Shown here: piece by piece, positions 28,102 to 37,517 of the stretch
Numbering within the stretch: the first letter of the stretch is position 1
Layout of the letters: each line of letters starts with the position of its first letter
Assembly: GCF_001571085.1 (NCBI RefSeq)
Contig: NZ_BCTC01000019.1
Span: 19,155 to 83,154 of the forward strand
DNA length: 64,000 bases
Direction of reading: 5' to 3'
Source: Azohydromonas lata NBRC 102462
Lineage (GTDB): Bacteria; Pseudomonadota; Gammaproteobacteria; Burkholderiales; Burkholderiaceae_C
The notes under the pieces: model-generated
What the model was told of the DNA's origin: nothing
What the model saw: only the letters and a program-made list of their open reading frames with translations
Database searches by the model: none
Position numbers and translations under genes: made by a program

Positions 28102-28893
28102 TCAGCGAACGATGCCGCGCTTGGCGCGCTCCAGGAAGTCCAGCATCAGCGCGATGTCGGCGTCTCCCTCGGCGTCCGTGCCGCCGCGCAGCGCCGCGAT
28201 CTGCGCCTTGGCGGCGTCCATCGTCAGGCCCTCGCGGAAGATGAGCTTGTGCATCTGCTTGACCTGCGCGATGCGCTCGCGGCTGAAGCCGCGGCGGCGC
28301 AGGCCCTCGATGTTGAAGCCGCGCGTGGAAGCGGGGTTGCCGTCCACCATCATGAACGGCGGCACGTCCTGCGCCAGCGCGGTGGCGAAGCCGATCATGG
28401 CGTGCGCGCCGATCTTGACGAACTGGTGCACGCCGGTGAGGCCGCCGACGATCACCCAGTCGCCCACGTGCACGTGGCCGGCCAGCGTGGCGTTGTTGGC
28501 CAGGATGGTCTTGCTGCCCAACTGCACGTCGTGCGCGATGTGCACGTAGGCCATGACCCAGTTGTCGTCGCCCATGCGGGTGATGCCCACGTCCTGCGCC
28601 GTGCCGCGGTTGAAGGTGCAGAACTCGCGGATGGTGTTGCCGTCGCCGATGTGCAGCTCGGTGGGCTCGCCGGCGTACTTCTTGTCCTGCGGGGCCGCGC
28701 CCAACGAGGCGAACTGGAAAATCTCGTTGTTGCGGCCGATGGTGGTGCGGCCCTCGATCACGCAGTGCGGGCCGACGCGCGTGCCCGCGCCGATGACGAC
28801 CTCGGGGCCGATGAGCGTGTAGGCGCCGACGCTGACGTCGTCCGCCAGCTCGGCGGCCGGGTCCACCAGCGCGGTGGGGTGGATGAGGGCCAT
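28102..28893 (-). CDS. lpxA: UDP-N-acetylglucosamine O-acyltransferase
   Basis: First enzyme of lipid A synthesis, moving 3-hydroxyacyl from ACP to UDP-GlcNAc; 263 aa from ATG 28893. A left-handed beta-helix of hexapeptide repeats ([20 protein letters not shown] onward) carries the catalytic His in [11 protein letters not shown] and the family motif [13 protein letters not shown]; a C-terminal helical cap ends RAKRGIVR. It lies between fabZ and lpxB in the standard lpxD-fabZ-lpxA-lpxB order. Confidence 0.97.
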   Translation of the reverse strand: MALIHPTALVDPAAELADDVSVGAYTLIGPEVVIGAGTRVGPHCVIEGRTTIGRNNEIFQFASLGAAPQDKKYAGEPTELHIGDGNTIREFCTFNRGTAQDVGITRMGDDNWVMAYVHIAHDVQLGSKTILANNATLAGHVHVGDWVIVGGLTGVHQFVKIGAHAMIGFATALAQDVPPFMMVDGNPASTRGFNIEGLRRRGFSRERIAQVKQMHKLIFREGLTMDAAKAQIAALRGGTDAEGDADIALMLDFLERAKRGIVR

Positions 28894-28904
28894 GCGCGGG
28901 ATGC

Positions 28905-29345
28905 TCAGGCGACCTTGCGGGTCGTGCACATGATCTGCGCCTCGGCGGCCAGCTCCTCGCCCACCAGGGCGCGCGCGCTGAACTTGGCGATGCCGGCCTT
29001 CATGCGCTCCAGCGTCACTTCCAGGCGCAACTGGTCGCCCGGCTCCACCGGGCGCTTGAAGCGCGCACCGTCGATGCCGACGAAGTAATACACCGTGTTC
29101 TCGTCGGGCCCGCTCTCCTCCGAGGAAAAGGCCAGCAGCGCCGAGGCCTGGGCCAGCGCTTCGAGAATGAGCACGCCCGGCATCACGGGGCGGTTCGGGA
29201 AATGGCCCGTGAAGTGCGGCTCGTTGATGGTGACGTTCTTGAGCGCCACGATGCGCTTGCCCTTTTCCACCTCCAGCACCCGGTCCACGAGCAGGATGGG
29301 GTAGCGGTGGGGAAGCTTCTTGAGAATCTGGTGAATGTCCATCAT
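28905..29345 (-). CDS. fabZ: 3-hydroxyacyl-ACP dehydratase FabZ
   Basis: Hot-dog fold dehydratase of fatty acid elongation, 146 aa. The substrate motif [11 protein letters not shown] is followed by the catalytic [22 protein letters not shown] (active His in GHFP and Glu in EALAQ; read in two parts). It competes with LpxA/LpxD for 3-hydroxyacyl-ACP, so co-transcription with lpxD and lpxA ties membrane phospholipid to lipid A supply. Two adjacent ATG codons could start it; the first overlaps lpxD by 4 nt. Confidence 0.96.
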   Translation of the reverse strand: MMDIHQILKKLPHRYPILLVDRVLEVEKGKRIVALKNVTINEPHFTGHFPNRPVMPGVLILEALAQASALLAFSSEESGPDENTVYYFVGIDGARFKRPVEPGDQLRLEVTLERMKAGIAKFSARALVGEELAAEAQIMCTTRKVA

Positions 29346-30367
29346 GAGGTCTTTTTCTCTAGCGCTTTGACGCGCTCGCGCAGGGCGTGCAACTGACGCA
29401 ACGTGGCTGCGTTTTTCTCCCAGCTCGCATTGTCGTCGAAGGGGAAGGAGCCGCTGTAGCGGCCCGGCTGGCGCACCGAGCGCGTGACCAGCGTGCAGGC
29501 CGAGATGTGGACATGGTCCGCAAGCTCGATGTGGCCCACGAGGCTGGAGGCGCCGGCGATGGTGCAGTGGCGTCCGATGCGCGTGCTGCCGGCGATGGCG
29601 ACACAGCCGGCGATGGCCGTGTGCGCGCCGATGTGCACGTTGTGGGCGACCTGGATCAGGTTGTCCAGCTTCACGCCGTCCTCGATGACGGTGTCGCCCA
29701 GCGCGCCGCGGTCCACGCAGGTGTTGGCGCCGATCTCGACGTCGTCGCCCATGGTGACGGCACCCAATTGTTCGATCTTTTCCCAACGGCCCTGGTTGGG
29801 CGCGAAGCCGAAGCCGTCGGCCCCCACCACCACGCCGCTGTGCAGGATGCAGCGCTGCCCCACCGTGCAGCCCTCGCCCAGCACCACGCGCGGCGCCAGC
29901 CGCGAGCCCGCGCCCACGCGCGCGCCGCGGCCGACGTGGCTTTGCGTGCCCACCACGGCGTCCGCTTCCACGATGGCGCCGGCGCCCACGAAGGCCAGCG
30001 CCTCGATGCGCGCGGACGGGTCCACCACCGCGCCCTCCTCCACCACGGCCGACGGGTGCACGCCCGCGGGCAACGCCGCGCGCGTGCGCGCCGCCCACCA
30101 TTGCGTCAGGCGCGCGAAGTAGAGGTAGGGGTCGGCCGTGACCAGCGCCGCGCCGCGGGCGGCGGCCTCGTCGCGCAGCGCCGGGGCCACGATCACGCAG
30201 CCGGAACGCGTGCTGGCGAGCTGGCTGCGGTAGCGCGGGTTGGCCAGGAAGCTGATGTGCGTGGGCTCGGCCGACTCCAGCGGCGCGATGCCGTCCATGG
30301 CCAGGGCCGGGTCGCCCAGCAGCTCGCCGCCGAGCGCGGCCACGATGTCGGAAAGCGCGACGCTCAT
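29342..30367 (-). CDS. lpxD: UDP-3-O-acylglucosamine N-acyltransferase
   Basis: Third enzyme of lipid A synthesis, adding the N-linked 3-hydroxyacyl chain; 341 aa. An N-terminal uridine-binding domain ([18 protein letters not shown], then ISFLANPRY) precedes a hexapeptide-repeat beta-helix with catalytic His in [16 protein letters not shown] and the family's [13 protein letters not shown] loop. It overlaps fabZ by 4 nt and is separated from skp by two strong hairpins. Confidence 0.97.
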   Translation of the reverse strand: MSVALSDIVAALGGELLGDPALAMDGIAPLESAEPTHISFLANPRYRSQLASTRSGCVIVAPALRDEAAARGAALVTADPYLYFARLTQWWAARTRAALPAGVHPSAVVEEGAVVDPSARIEALAFVGAGAIVEADAVVGTQSHVGRGARVGAGSRLAPRVVLGEGCTVGQRCILHSGVVVGADGFGFAPNQGRWEKIEQLGAVTMGDDVEIGANTCVDRGALGDTVIEDGVKLDNLIQVAHNVHIGAHTAIAGCVAIAGSTRIGRHCTIAGASSLVGHIELADHVHISACTLVTRSVRQPGRYSGSFPFDDNASWEKNAATLRQLHALRERVKALEKKTS

Positions 30368-30398
30368 GCTTGCAGGCTCATTCAGTGGGACAAAGGCT

Positions 30399-30461
30399 GC
30401 GGCCGCCCAAAAGGCGGCCGCGGGGGAAAAGCTGCCCCGGGACGCCGCGCGGCGTCCCGGG
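30399..30461 (-). repeat. two strong tandem hairpins between skp and lpxD
   Basis: Hairpin 1 is GCGGCCGCC-CAAAA-GGCGGCCGC (30399-30421), a perfect 9-bp stem. Hairpin 2 is CCCGGGACGCC-GCGC-GGCGTCCCGGG (30436-30461), a perfect 11-bp stem. Neither has a T-run on the minus strand, so they look more like RNA-processing or stability barriers than terminators. Confidence 0.65.
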
Positions 30462-30470
30462 CCTCAGGCG

Positions 30471-30974
30471 TCACTTGCCGGCGTTGAGCGCGTCTATCAC
30501 CTTCTTGGTGATGTCCACGCGCCCGCTGGCGAACACGACCTCCTGCAGGATCAGGTCGTACTTTTCCTGGTCGAAGATCTGCTTGATGACCTTGTTGGCG
30601 CGCTCGACGACGGAGGCCAGCTCCTCGTTCTTGCGCTGGTTGAGGTCTTCCTGGAACTCGCGGCGGCGGCGCTGGAAGTCGCGGTCCTGCTCGACGAGGT
30701 CGCGCTGGCGGCGGGTGCGCTCGGCCTCGCTGAGCGTGGGCGCGTCCTTGTCCAGCTTGTCCGAGGCGGCCTTCAGGCGCGTGGCCATGTCGGCCAGTTC
30801 CTTCTCGCGCTTGCCGAACTCGGCCTCCAGCTTGCTTTGCGCGGCCTTGGCCGGCGTGGCCTCGCGCAGCACGCGCTCGCTGTTGACGTAGCCGATCTTC
30901 AATTCCTGGGCCTGCGCGCTCGCGCCGGCAGCCGCCAGCGCCGCGGCAAAGACCAGCGACTTCAATCCACCCAT
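30471..30974 (-). CDS. skp: periplasmic chaperone Skp/OmpH
   Basis: Periplasmic holdase that delivers unfolded outer-membrane proteins to BamA; 167 aa from ATG 30974. A signal peptide (LVFAAALAAAGASAQA) precedes the mature start QELKIGYVNSERVLREA. The middle is a long charged coiled coil (KLEAEFGKREKELADMATRL, QRDLVEQDRDFQRRRREFQ), the tentacle arms of the trimer. A TTG 9 nt upstream would overlap the bamA stop, but the ATG gives a normal signal peptide. It directly follows bamA, its functional partner. Confidence 0.92.
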   Translation of the reverse strand: MGGLKSLVFAAALAAAGASAQAQELKIGYVNSERVLREATPAKAAQSKLEAEFGKREKELADMATRLKAASDKLDKDAPTLSEAERTRRQRDLVEQDRDFQRRRREFQEDLNQRKNEELASVVERANKVIKQIFDQEKYDLILQEVVFASGRVDITKKVIDALNAGK

Positions 30975-30979
30975 GTTCT

Positions 30980-33283
30980 TCAAAACGCGGTCCCGATCTG
31001 GAATTGGAAACGTTGAATTCTATCTGCCGACTGCTTGCGCACCGGCGTGCCTACGCTGAGCTTGAGCGGACCCACCGGCGAGAGCCAGCTCAGGCCCAGG
31101 CCCGCGGAGGCGCGCAGGTCCGACAGCGTCATCTTCTCGTCCTCGGCCCACACGTTGCCGGCGTCCATGAAGCCGAAGATGCGCAGCGTCTTGTCGTTGC
31201 CCGACCCCGGCACGGGCACATAGAGCTCCGCGTTGAGGTTGAGCTTGCGGTTGCCGCCCAAGTAGGCGCCGGTGGGGTCCACGCGGCCGAGCGAGCCCTG
31301 GTCGAAGCCGCGCACCGAGCCCAGGCCGCCGCCGTAGAAGTTCTTGAACACCGGGTACGGACGGCCGCCGATGCCCTTGCCATAGCCCAGCTCGCCGTTG
31401 AGGCCCAGCGTGAAGCGCGGGCCCAGCGCGATGTACTGCTGGATCTGGAAGTTGGTGCGCAGGTAGCGCGCGTCGCCCGCGCCGGAGAACTCGGCGTTGA
31501 CGCGCTGGTAGCGGCCGCGCGTGGGCACCAGGGCGCTGTCTCGCTGGTCGCGGGCCCAGCCCAGCGTCAGCGGCACCGAGACCGCCGTGTCGCCGAAGCT
31601 CTCGCGGTACTTGGCGTAGGCCACGGGCAGCGCGCTGCCGCGGATCTCGGTGCGCTCGGCACCGATGCCGAAGAACACCGTGTCGTACTCGGAGAACGGC
31701 ACGCCAAAGCGTATGGCCGCGCCCGGGGTGATGAGCTGGTAGTCCTCGCCCTGGCTGTTGATTGGGCGGCTGGTGCGGTAGTAGAGGTCTATCGCGCGCG
31801 AGATGCCGTCGATGGTGAAGTACGGGTCCACCGTGGAGAGCACCAGTTGCCGGTTGTAGCGGCTGGTGTTGACTTCCACACCCAGGTAGTTGCCGCTGCC
31901 GAAGACGTTCTCCTGGCGGATGGAGCCCGACAGCGTGAGCTTTTCGGCGCTGGAGAAGCCCGCGCCCAGCATGAGGTTGCCGGTGGGCTTTTCGGTGACG
32001 TTGACGGTGAGGTCCACCTGGTCCAGCGCGCCCGGCACCTCGTCGGTATCGACGGCAACGTTGCTGAAGTAACCCAGGCGGTCCACGCGGTCGCGCGAGA
32101 GCTTGATGCGCTGACCGTCGTACCACGACGACTCGAACTGCCGGAACTCGCGGCGCACCACCTCGTCGCGCGTGCGCGTGTTGCCCGCCACGTTGATGCG
32201 GCGCACGTAGACGCGGCGCTGCGGGTCGGCCGTCAGCACCAGCGCCACCTGGCCGTTGGCGCGGTCGATCTCGGGGCGCGATTCCACGCGGGCGAAGGCG
32301 TAGCCGTAGAAGCCGAAGCGCTCGGTGAACTGGCGCACGGTCTCGGCCACGTCCTCGCTGCGGTAGGGCTCGCCGGGCTTGACCTTGACCAGGGCGCGGA
32401 ACTCGTCTTCCTTGCCCAGCAGGTCGCCTTCGAGCCGCACGCCGGTGACGGTGTAGGGCTGGCCCTCGCGCACGTTGATGGTGATGGAGATGTCCTGCTT
32501 GTCCGGCGAGATCGTGACCTGCGTGGACTCGACGTTGAACTCCAGGTAGCCGCGGTTGGTGTAGTAGGCGCGCAGCGTCTCCAGGTCGGCGTTGAGCTTG
32601 GCGCGGGAGTAGCGGTCGGTCTTGGTGTACCAGGTCAGCCAGCCGCCGGTGGTCTGCTCCAGCAGGCCCAGCAGCGTGCCCTCGGAGAAGGCCTTGGCGC
32701 CGACGATGCGGATGTCCTTGATGCGCGCCGTGTCGCCTTCGACGATGGTGAAGGTGACGTTGACGCGGTTGCGCTCCTGCGGCGTGATGGTCGTGACCAC
32801 CTCGGCGCCGTAGAGGCTGCGCGAGAGGTACTGGCGCTTGATCTCCTGCTCGGCGCGGTCCACCGTGGCGCGGTCGAAGGGCAGGCCCTCGCCGATGCCG
32901 GCGGACTTCAGCGACTTCAGCAGCGTGTCCTTGTCGAACTCCTTGAGGCCCACGAAGTTGACGTCGGCAATGATGGAGCGCTCATCGACCACCACCACGA
33001 CCACGTCGCCGTCCACTTCCAGCCGCACGTCGCGGAACAGGCCGGTGGCAAAGAGCGCGCGCAGCGCGGCGGCGCCCTTCTCGTCGGAGTAGGTGTCGCC
33101 GATGCGAAAAGGCAGCGCGGCGAACACGGTGCCCGGGTCGGTGCGCTGCAGGCCCTCGATGCGGATGTCCTTCAGCACGAAAGGCTCAGCCGCGTGCGCG
33201 GCGGGCAAGGCACAGGCGGCGGCCGCCACCGCCACGCAGGCCGCCACGGGGCGCAGCGGGCTCACAGAAAAGGGAAACAGCAT
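30980..33283 (-). CDS. bamA: outer membrane protein assembly factor BamA
   Basis: Omp85 core of the BAM complex, 767 aa. A signal peptide (VAACVAVAAAACALPAAHA) is followed by five POTRA domains (~28-430; the first reads FVLKDIRIEGLQRTDPGTVF) and the 16-strand C-terminal barrel, with the family loop GGLGSVRGFDQGSLG and a final strand ending in Phe (QFQIGTAF), the usual outer-membrane targeting end. It lies between rseP and skp, the canonical order. The ending TGA is 5 nt before the skp ATG. Confidence 0.97.
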   Translation of the reverse strand: MLFPFSVSPLRPVAACVAVAAAACALPAAHAAEPFVLKDIRIEGLQRTDPGTVFAALPFRIGDTYSDEKGAAALRALFATGLFRDVRLEVDGDVVVVVVDERSIIADVNFVGLKEFDKDTLLKSLKSAGIGEGLPFDRATVDRAEQEIKRQYLSRSLYGAEVVTTITPQERNRVNVTFTIVEGDTARIKDIRIVGAKAFSEGTLLGLLEQTTGGWLTWYTKTDRYSRAKLNADLETLRAYYTNRGYLEFNVESTQVTISPDKQDISITINVREGQPYTVTGVRLEGDLLGKEDEFRALVKVKPGEPYRSEDVAETVRQFTERFGFYGYAFARVESRPEIDRANGQVALVLTADPQRRVYVRRINVAGNTRTRDEVVRREFRQFESSWYDGQRIKLSRDRVDRLGYFSNVAVDTDEVPGALDQVDLTVNVTEKPTGNLMLGAGFSSAEKLTLSGSIRQENVFGSGNYLGVEVNTSRYNRQLVLSTVDPYFTIDGISRAIDLYYRTSRPINSQGEDYQLITPGAAIRFGVPFSEYDTVFFGIGAERTEIRGSALPVAYAKYRESFGDTAVSVPLTLGWARDQRDSALVPTRGRYQRVNAEFSGAGDARYLRTNFQIQQYIALGPRFTLGLNGELGYGKGIGGRPYPVFKNFYGGGLGSVRGFDQGSLGRVDPTGAYLGGNRKLNLNAELYVPVPGSGNDKTLRIFGFMDAGNVWAEDEKMTLSDLRASAGLGLSWLSPVGPLKLSVGTPVRKQSADRIQRFQFQIGTAF

Positions 33284-33298
33284 CGAATGCGCGCGTGA

Positions 33299-34657
33299 TT
33301 ACTGGCCCAGGTAGCGGGCCAGGTCGTTGGACAGGGCAAGGGACATCAGCAGCAGCAGAATGAGCGCGCCGCCGCGCTGCAGCCACTTGAGCCACAGCTC
33401 CGAGACCGGGCGTCCGGTCAATCCCTCGAAAAGATAATACATGAGGTGCCCACCATCGAGCATGGGCAGCGGCAGGAGGTTGAGCACCCCCAGGCTCACG
33501 CTCACCAGCGCCAGGAAGCCCAGGTAATAGCTCAGGCCCTGGTTGGCGGACTGGCCGGCGTAGTCGGCAATGGTCAGCGGGCCGGAGATGTTCTTGAGCG
33601 AGGCCTCGCCGATGAGCATCTTGCCCATCATCTGCAGCGTCAGTGCCGACACCTCCCAGGTGCGCTGCACACCCTGCACCAGGCCATCCACCGGGCCGCG
33701 GCGCACCACCACGGTCTCGGCCGGGTGGCCGATGTAGGCGTCCACGCGCCCCACGGCACGGGGGCCCTCGCCGTGCAGGCGAGGCTGCACGGCCAGCTCC
33801 AGCGTCTGGCCGCGGCGCTCGACCTGCCAGCGCATGGGCTGCGGCACGCCGTCGTGCACGCTGGCCATGATGCGCTCGCGCAGGCTCGCGGCGTCCATCA
33901 CCGGCACGCCGTCCACGCGCAGCACCCGGTCGCCGCTCTGCAAACCGGCGCGCGCGGCGGGGCCGCCGGCCTTGACGTCGCCCATCACGGGCTCGCTGTA
34001 GGGCGCCCCCAGGCCGATGCGCTGCACCAGCTCGGCATCGACCTCCTGCCCCGCCAGGCTCTGCAGGTCCAGCACCAGGTTGCGCGAGGCGTGGCCTTGG
34101 GCGTCGCTGACCATGAGCTGCAGCCGCTCGCCGCCCATGGCGGCCTGCGTCACCTGCCAGCGCAGGTCGGCGACGGATTCGACGTCCACCCAGTCGGTGC
34201 CGTCGCGCGAAACCGCGCGTATCCAGTCGCCCGCGCGCAGCCCGGCACGCTCGGCCAGGCTGCCGGCCACGGGCGCGCCCAACACGGGCTTGATCTCCTG
34301 CGTGCCCATCCAGCTCGCCACGGCGTACAGCAGCACGGCCAGGATGAGGTTGGCCGCCGGTCCCGCGGCCACGATGGCCGCGCGCTGCCACAGGGGCTTG
34401 AGGTTGAAGGCCTGGTGGCGCTCGTGCGCAGCCACCGGGGTTTCGCGCTCATCGAGCATGCGCACGTAGCCGCCCAAGGGCAGCAGCGACACGGCGAACT
34501 CCGTGTCGCCCTTCTGGCGCCGCCACAGCACCTTGCCGAAGCCCACCGAGAAGCGCAGCACCTTGACGCCGCAGGCACGCGCCACGCGGTAGTGCCCGTA
34601 CTCGTGTATCCACACGAGCACGCCCAACGTCACGATGAAGGCCAGCAAGGTGCTCAT
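33299..34657 (-). CDS. rseP: site-2 intramembrane metalloprotease RseP
   Basis: Inner-membrane zinc protease that releases envelope-stress sigma factor by cleaving its anti-sigma factor and also clears signal-peptide remnants; 452 aa. The zinc site HEYGH lies in the first helix (VTLGVLVWIHEYGHYRVARA), two PDZ domains occupy the periplasmic middle (LAERAGLRAGDWI and AARAGLQSGDRVLRVDG), and the third zinc ligand is in LLPLPMLDGGHLMYYL. It overlaps dxr by 4 nt and is 15 bp upstream of bamA. Confidence 0.96.
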   Translation of the reverse strand: MSTLLAFIVTLGVLVWIHEYGHYRVARACGVKVLRFSVGFGKVLWRRQKGDTEFAVSLLPLGGYVRMLDERETPVAAHERHQAFNLKPLWQRAAIVAAGPAANLILAVLLYAVASWMGTQEIKPVLGAPVAGSLAERAGLRAGDWIRAVSRDGTDWVDVESVADLRWQVTQAAMGGERLQLMVSDAQGHASRNLVLDLQSLAGQEVDAELVQRIGLGAPYSEPVMGDVKAGGPAARAGLQSGDRVLRVDGVPVMDAASLRERIMASVHDGVPQPMRWQVERRGQTLELAVQPRLHGEGPRAVGRVDAYIGHPAETVVVRRGPVDGLVQGVQRTWEVSALTLQMMGKMLIGEASLKNISGPLTIADYAGQSANQGLSYYLGFLALVSVSLGVLNLLPLPMLDGGHLMYYLFEGLTGRPVSELWLKWLQRGGALILLLLMSLALSNDLARYLGQ

Positions 34658-35847
34658 GTCGCCATTCCTTTGACGAAGTGCCGCGCCTGCGCGCGGGCCC
34701 GTTCATCCAGCGCCAGCAGGTCTTGCAGCGCCGGCTGCGCGGGCAGGCTGGGCAGCACGCGCTCTATGGTGGCCGCGTTGACGCGGTGGATGTCGGTGAA
34801 GCCTATGGCGCCGTCCAGGAAGGCGGCCACCGCCTCCTCGTTGGCCGCATTGAGCACGGCCGTGCTGCCTTCGGGCCCTTGCAGCGCATCAAACGCCAGT
34901 TGCAGCCCCGGGAAGCGCTGGGGGTCGGGCTCCTCGAAAGTGAGCGCCGACAGCCGCGTGAAGTCCAGCAGCTCGGCGCCGGACTCGATGCGCTGCGGAT
35001 GCGCCAGCCCCACCGCGATGGGCACGCGCATGTCCGGCGTGCCCAGTTGCGCCAGCACCGAACGGTCGCGGCACACCACCATGGAGTGGATGATGCTCTG
35101 CGGGTGGATGACCACGCGGATCTGCTGCGGCTGCAGCTCGAACAGCCAGCGCGCCTCTATGACCTCCAGCGCCTTGTTCATCATGGTCGCGGAGTCCACC
35201 GAGATCTTGCGGCCCATGACCCAGTTGGGATGGGCGCAGGCCTCCTGCGGCGTCACGGCGGCCAGCGTGGCCGGGTCGCGCTGGCGGAAGGGGCCGCCCG
35301 ACGCGGTGAGGATGATGTGGTCGATGCGCGCGGGCCAGGCGGCGCGGTCGTCGGGCAGGCACTGGAAGATGGCCGAGTGCTCGCTGTCAATGGGCAGCAG
35401 CGTGGCGCCGCCGGCATGCACCGCGTCCATGAACAGCGCGCCGCCCACGACCAGCGCCTCCTTGTTGGCCAGCAGCAGCCGCTTGCCCGCGCGCGCGGCG
35501 GCCAGGCAGGGCGCCAGGCCCGCGGCGCCGACGATGGCGGCCATCACCGCGTCCACGTCCGGATGCGCGGCCAGCTCGCACAGCGCCTGCGGCCCGCTCA
35601 TCACCTCGGTGGCGCAGCCGGCCTCGGCCAGCAGCGCGCGCAGCCGCCGCGCGCCGGCCTCGTCGGCCACGGCGGCAAAGCGGGGGCGCCATTGCAGGCA
35701 CTGCGCGGCCAGCGCCTCGATGCGCTGGTGCGCGCTCAGGGCGAACACCTCGTACTGCTCGGGGTGGCGGGCCACCACGTCCAGCGTGTTGGTGCCTATG
35801 GAGCCGGTGGCGCCCAGGATGGTGAGGCGCTGCTTGGTGCAAGTCAT
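34654..35847 (-). CDS. dxr: 1-deoxy-D-xylulose 5-phosphate reductoisomerase
   Basis: Second step of the MEP isoprenoid pathway, DXP to MEP with NADPH and a divalent metal; 397 aa from ATG 35847. It has the NADPH site TILGATGSIGTNTLDVV, LLANKEALVVGG, metal and substrate motif PIDSEHSAIFQCL, LTASGGPFR and NWVMGRKISVDSATMMNKAL. The end overlaps rseP by 4 nt. The pathway's later enzyme IspG is encoded at 57 kb. The in-frame region upstream of 35847 belongs to a shadow of cdsA. Confidence 0.97.
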   Translation of the reverse strand: MTCTKQRLTILGATGSIGTNTLDVVARHPEQYEVFALSAHQRIEALAAQCLQWRPRFAAVADEAGARRLRALLAEAGCATEVMSGPQALCELAAHPDVDAVMAAIVGAAGLAPCLAAARAGKRLLLANKEALVVGGALFMDAVHAGGATLLPIDSEHSAIFQCLPDDRAAWPARIDHIILTASGGPFRQRDPATLAAVTPQEACAHPNWVMGRKISVDSATMMNKALEVIEARWLFELQPQQIRVVIHPQSIIHSMVVCRDRSVLAQLGTPDMRVPIAVGLAHPQRIESGAELLDFTRLSALTFEEPDPQRFPGLQLAFDALQGPEGSTAVLNAANEEAVAAFLDGAIGFTDIHRVNAATIERVLPSLPAQPALQDLLALDERARAQARHFVKGMAT

Positions 35848-35903
35848 GACGTTGGATCTCGTGAGGGCCCGGCGCGCGCGTGAAGGCAGCAGCGGCGGGC
35901 GGG

Positions 35904-36728
35904 TCAGAGCGCGGCCAGCGCCAGCGCGATCGGGAACACCGGCAGCAGCGCGTCCACGCGGTCGAGCACGCCGCCATGGCCGGGCAGCAGCGCGCTGCTG
36001 TCCTTGGCGCCCGCGGCGCGCTTGACCAGCGACTCGAACAAGTCGCCCACCACGCTCATGGCCACCAGCAGCAGCACGCCGGCCACCAGCAGCGCCGGCC
36101 CGTGCGAGGCCATCAGGCGGCCGTAGAGGCTGCTGCGCTCGCCGTCGAGCGCGAGCCACAGCACGGCCATGACCAGCACGCCCAACAGGCCGCTGACGGC
36201 GCCCTCGCGGCTCTTGCCGGGGCTGATGGTGGGCGCGAGCTTGTGGCGGCCAAAGCGGCGGCCGCCGAAGTAGGCCGCGCTGTCGGCCATCCACACCAGG
36301 CAGAACACGGAAAAGATGAAGTTCAGGCCCAGCGCGCGCGCCTGCGACAACGCCAGCCAGGCCAGCCACAGCAGCACCAGGCCCAGCACACCGCGCAGCG
36401 CCCTGGGCACGTTGGGCCAGCCCGCCACGCCCGCGCGCAGCGACAGCGCGCCGCCCACCACCCAGGCCACGGCCGGAACGAGCCACCACGCCGAGGGTGG
36501 CTGCTGCGTCCAGCCCGCGGCCAGCGCGCCGGCACAGGCCGCCGCCAGCACGGCGCCTGAAGCCACCGCCAGGCCGGAGGCGGCCCCGTTGAGCCGCATC
36601 CACTCCCAGCCGGCCGCGCCTATGAAGGCCAGCGTCAGGGCGGCAAACCAGCGCGTGTCAGGCGCCAGCAGAGCCGGGATCAGCAGGCCCAGCAGGACCA
36701 GCGCCGTGATCACGCGCTGCTTGAGCAT
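35904..36728 (-). CDS. cdsA: phosphatidate cytidylyltransferase
   Basis: Makes CDP-diacylglycerol from CTP and phosphatidate in the inner membrane; 274 aa, with about eight hydrophobic helices (VITALVLLGLLIPALLA, LVPAVAWVVGGALSL, VLGLVLLWLAWLAL and others). The family signature is at the C-terminus: SVVGDLFESLVKRAAGAKDS, then LLPGHGGVLDRVDALL; a catalytic acidic loop lies in TISPGKSREGAV. It is 10 bp downstream of uppS. Confidence 0.95.
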   Translation of the reverse strand: MLKQRVITALVLLGLLIPALLAPDTRWFAALTLAFIGAAGWEWMRLNGAASGLAVASGAVLAAACAGALAAGWTQQPPSAWWLVPAVAWVVGGALSLRAGVAGWPNVPRALRGVLGLVLLWLAWLALSQARALGLNFIFSVFCLVWMADSAAYFGGRRFGRHKLAPTISPGKSREGAVSGLLGVLVMAVLWLALDGERSSLYGRLMASHGPALLVAGVLLLVAMSVVGDLFESLVKRAAGAKDSSALLPGHGGVLDRVDALLPVFPIALALAAL

Positions 36729-36738
36729 GGTTGGCCTT

Positions 36739-37488
36739 TCAGGCGCTCAGGGCCTGCGACTGCCCGTCAGGCACGCCGCCATAGCGCCGCTCGCGTCCGG
36801 CGTACTCCTGCAGCGCGGCGTCGAGCTCGGCTTCGCCGAACTCCGGCCACAGGCAGTTGCTGAAGACCAGCTCGGAGTAGGCGACCTGCCAGAGCAGGAA
36901 GTTGCTGATGCGCAGCTCGCCGCCGGTGCGGATGAAGAGATCGGGGTCGGGCGCATGGCTCATGGCCATGAGCTGCCCAAGCCGGCGCTCGTCCAGCTCT
37001 TCCGGGCTCAAGCCCAGGGCCAGCGCGCGGCGGCAGGCCTGGACGACGTCCCAGCGCCCGCCGTAGTTGAAGGCCACCGACAGCGTGATGCGGCGGTTGT
37101 GCGCGGTGGCCGTTTCCACCTGCTGCCAGGCCGAGCGCACGCGCTCGGAAACGGCGGCGCGGTCCCCCACGATGTGGATGCGCACGCCTTCCTTCTGCAG
37201 CTTGCCCAGGTACTTGGACACGGCCACCAGCACCAGGTTCATCAGGCCGGAGACCTCGTCGCTTGGGCGGCGCCAGTTCTCCGAGGAGAAAGCGAAAACG
37301 GTGAGGTATTCGATGCCGCGGTCGGCACAGGCCTGCACCGTGCGCACCAGCGCATCCACGCCATGCTTGTGGCCGAAGATGCGCGGCATGAAGCGCCGCT
37401 TGGCCCAACGGCCATTGCCGTCCATCACGATGGCCACGTGGCGCGGGATGCGCGCCGCGTGGTGCCCAGGCGCTTGCTGCTTCTGCAT
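36739..37488 (-). CDS. uppS: undecaprenyl diphosphate synthase
   Basis: cis-Prenyltransferase that makes the C55 lipid carrier for peptidoglycan and O-antigen; 249 aa. Signature motifs are AIVMDGNGRWAKRR (catalytic Asp), FGHKHGVDALVRTV, FAFSSENWRRP and the C-terminal RTGGELRISNFLLWQVAYSE. ATG 37488 is preferred; a TTG one codon upstream is equally in frame. It uses isoprenoid units from the MEP enzymes encoded in this window (dxr, ispG). Confidence 0.96.
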   Translation of the reverse strand: MQKQQAPGHHAARIPRHVAIVMDGNGRWAKRRFMPRIFGHKHGVDALVRTVQACADRGIEYLTVFAFSSENWRRPSDEVSGLMNLVLVAVSKYLGKLQKEGVRIHIVGDRAAVSERVRSAWQQVETATAHNRRITLSVAFNYGGRWDVVQACRRALALGLSPEELDERRLGQLMAMSHAPDPDLFIRTGGELRISNFLLWQVAYSELVFSNCLWPEFGEAELDAALQEYAGRERRYGGVPDGQSQALSA

Positions 37489-37517
37489 CAAAAACGCTCG
37501 CCGTGCCGTTGCCGCGG

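Noticed and set aside
31004..33298. A 764-codon plus-strand frame opposite bamA (and similar ones opposite ppsA, rnr and purA)
   Set aside because: Each is a shadow of a confidently identified gene, with His/Ala/Arg/Gly-rich sequence and no motif or ribosome site.
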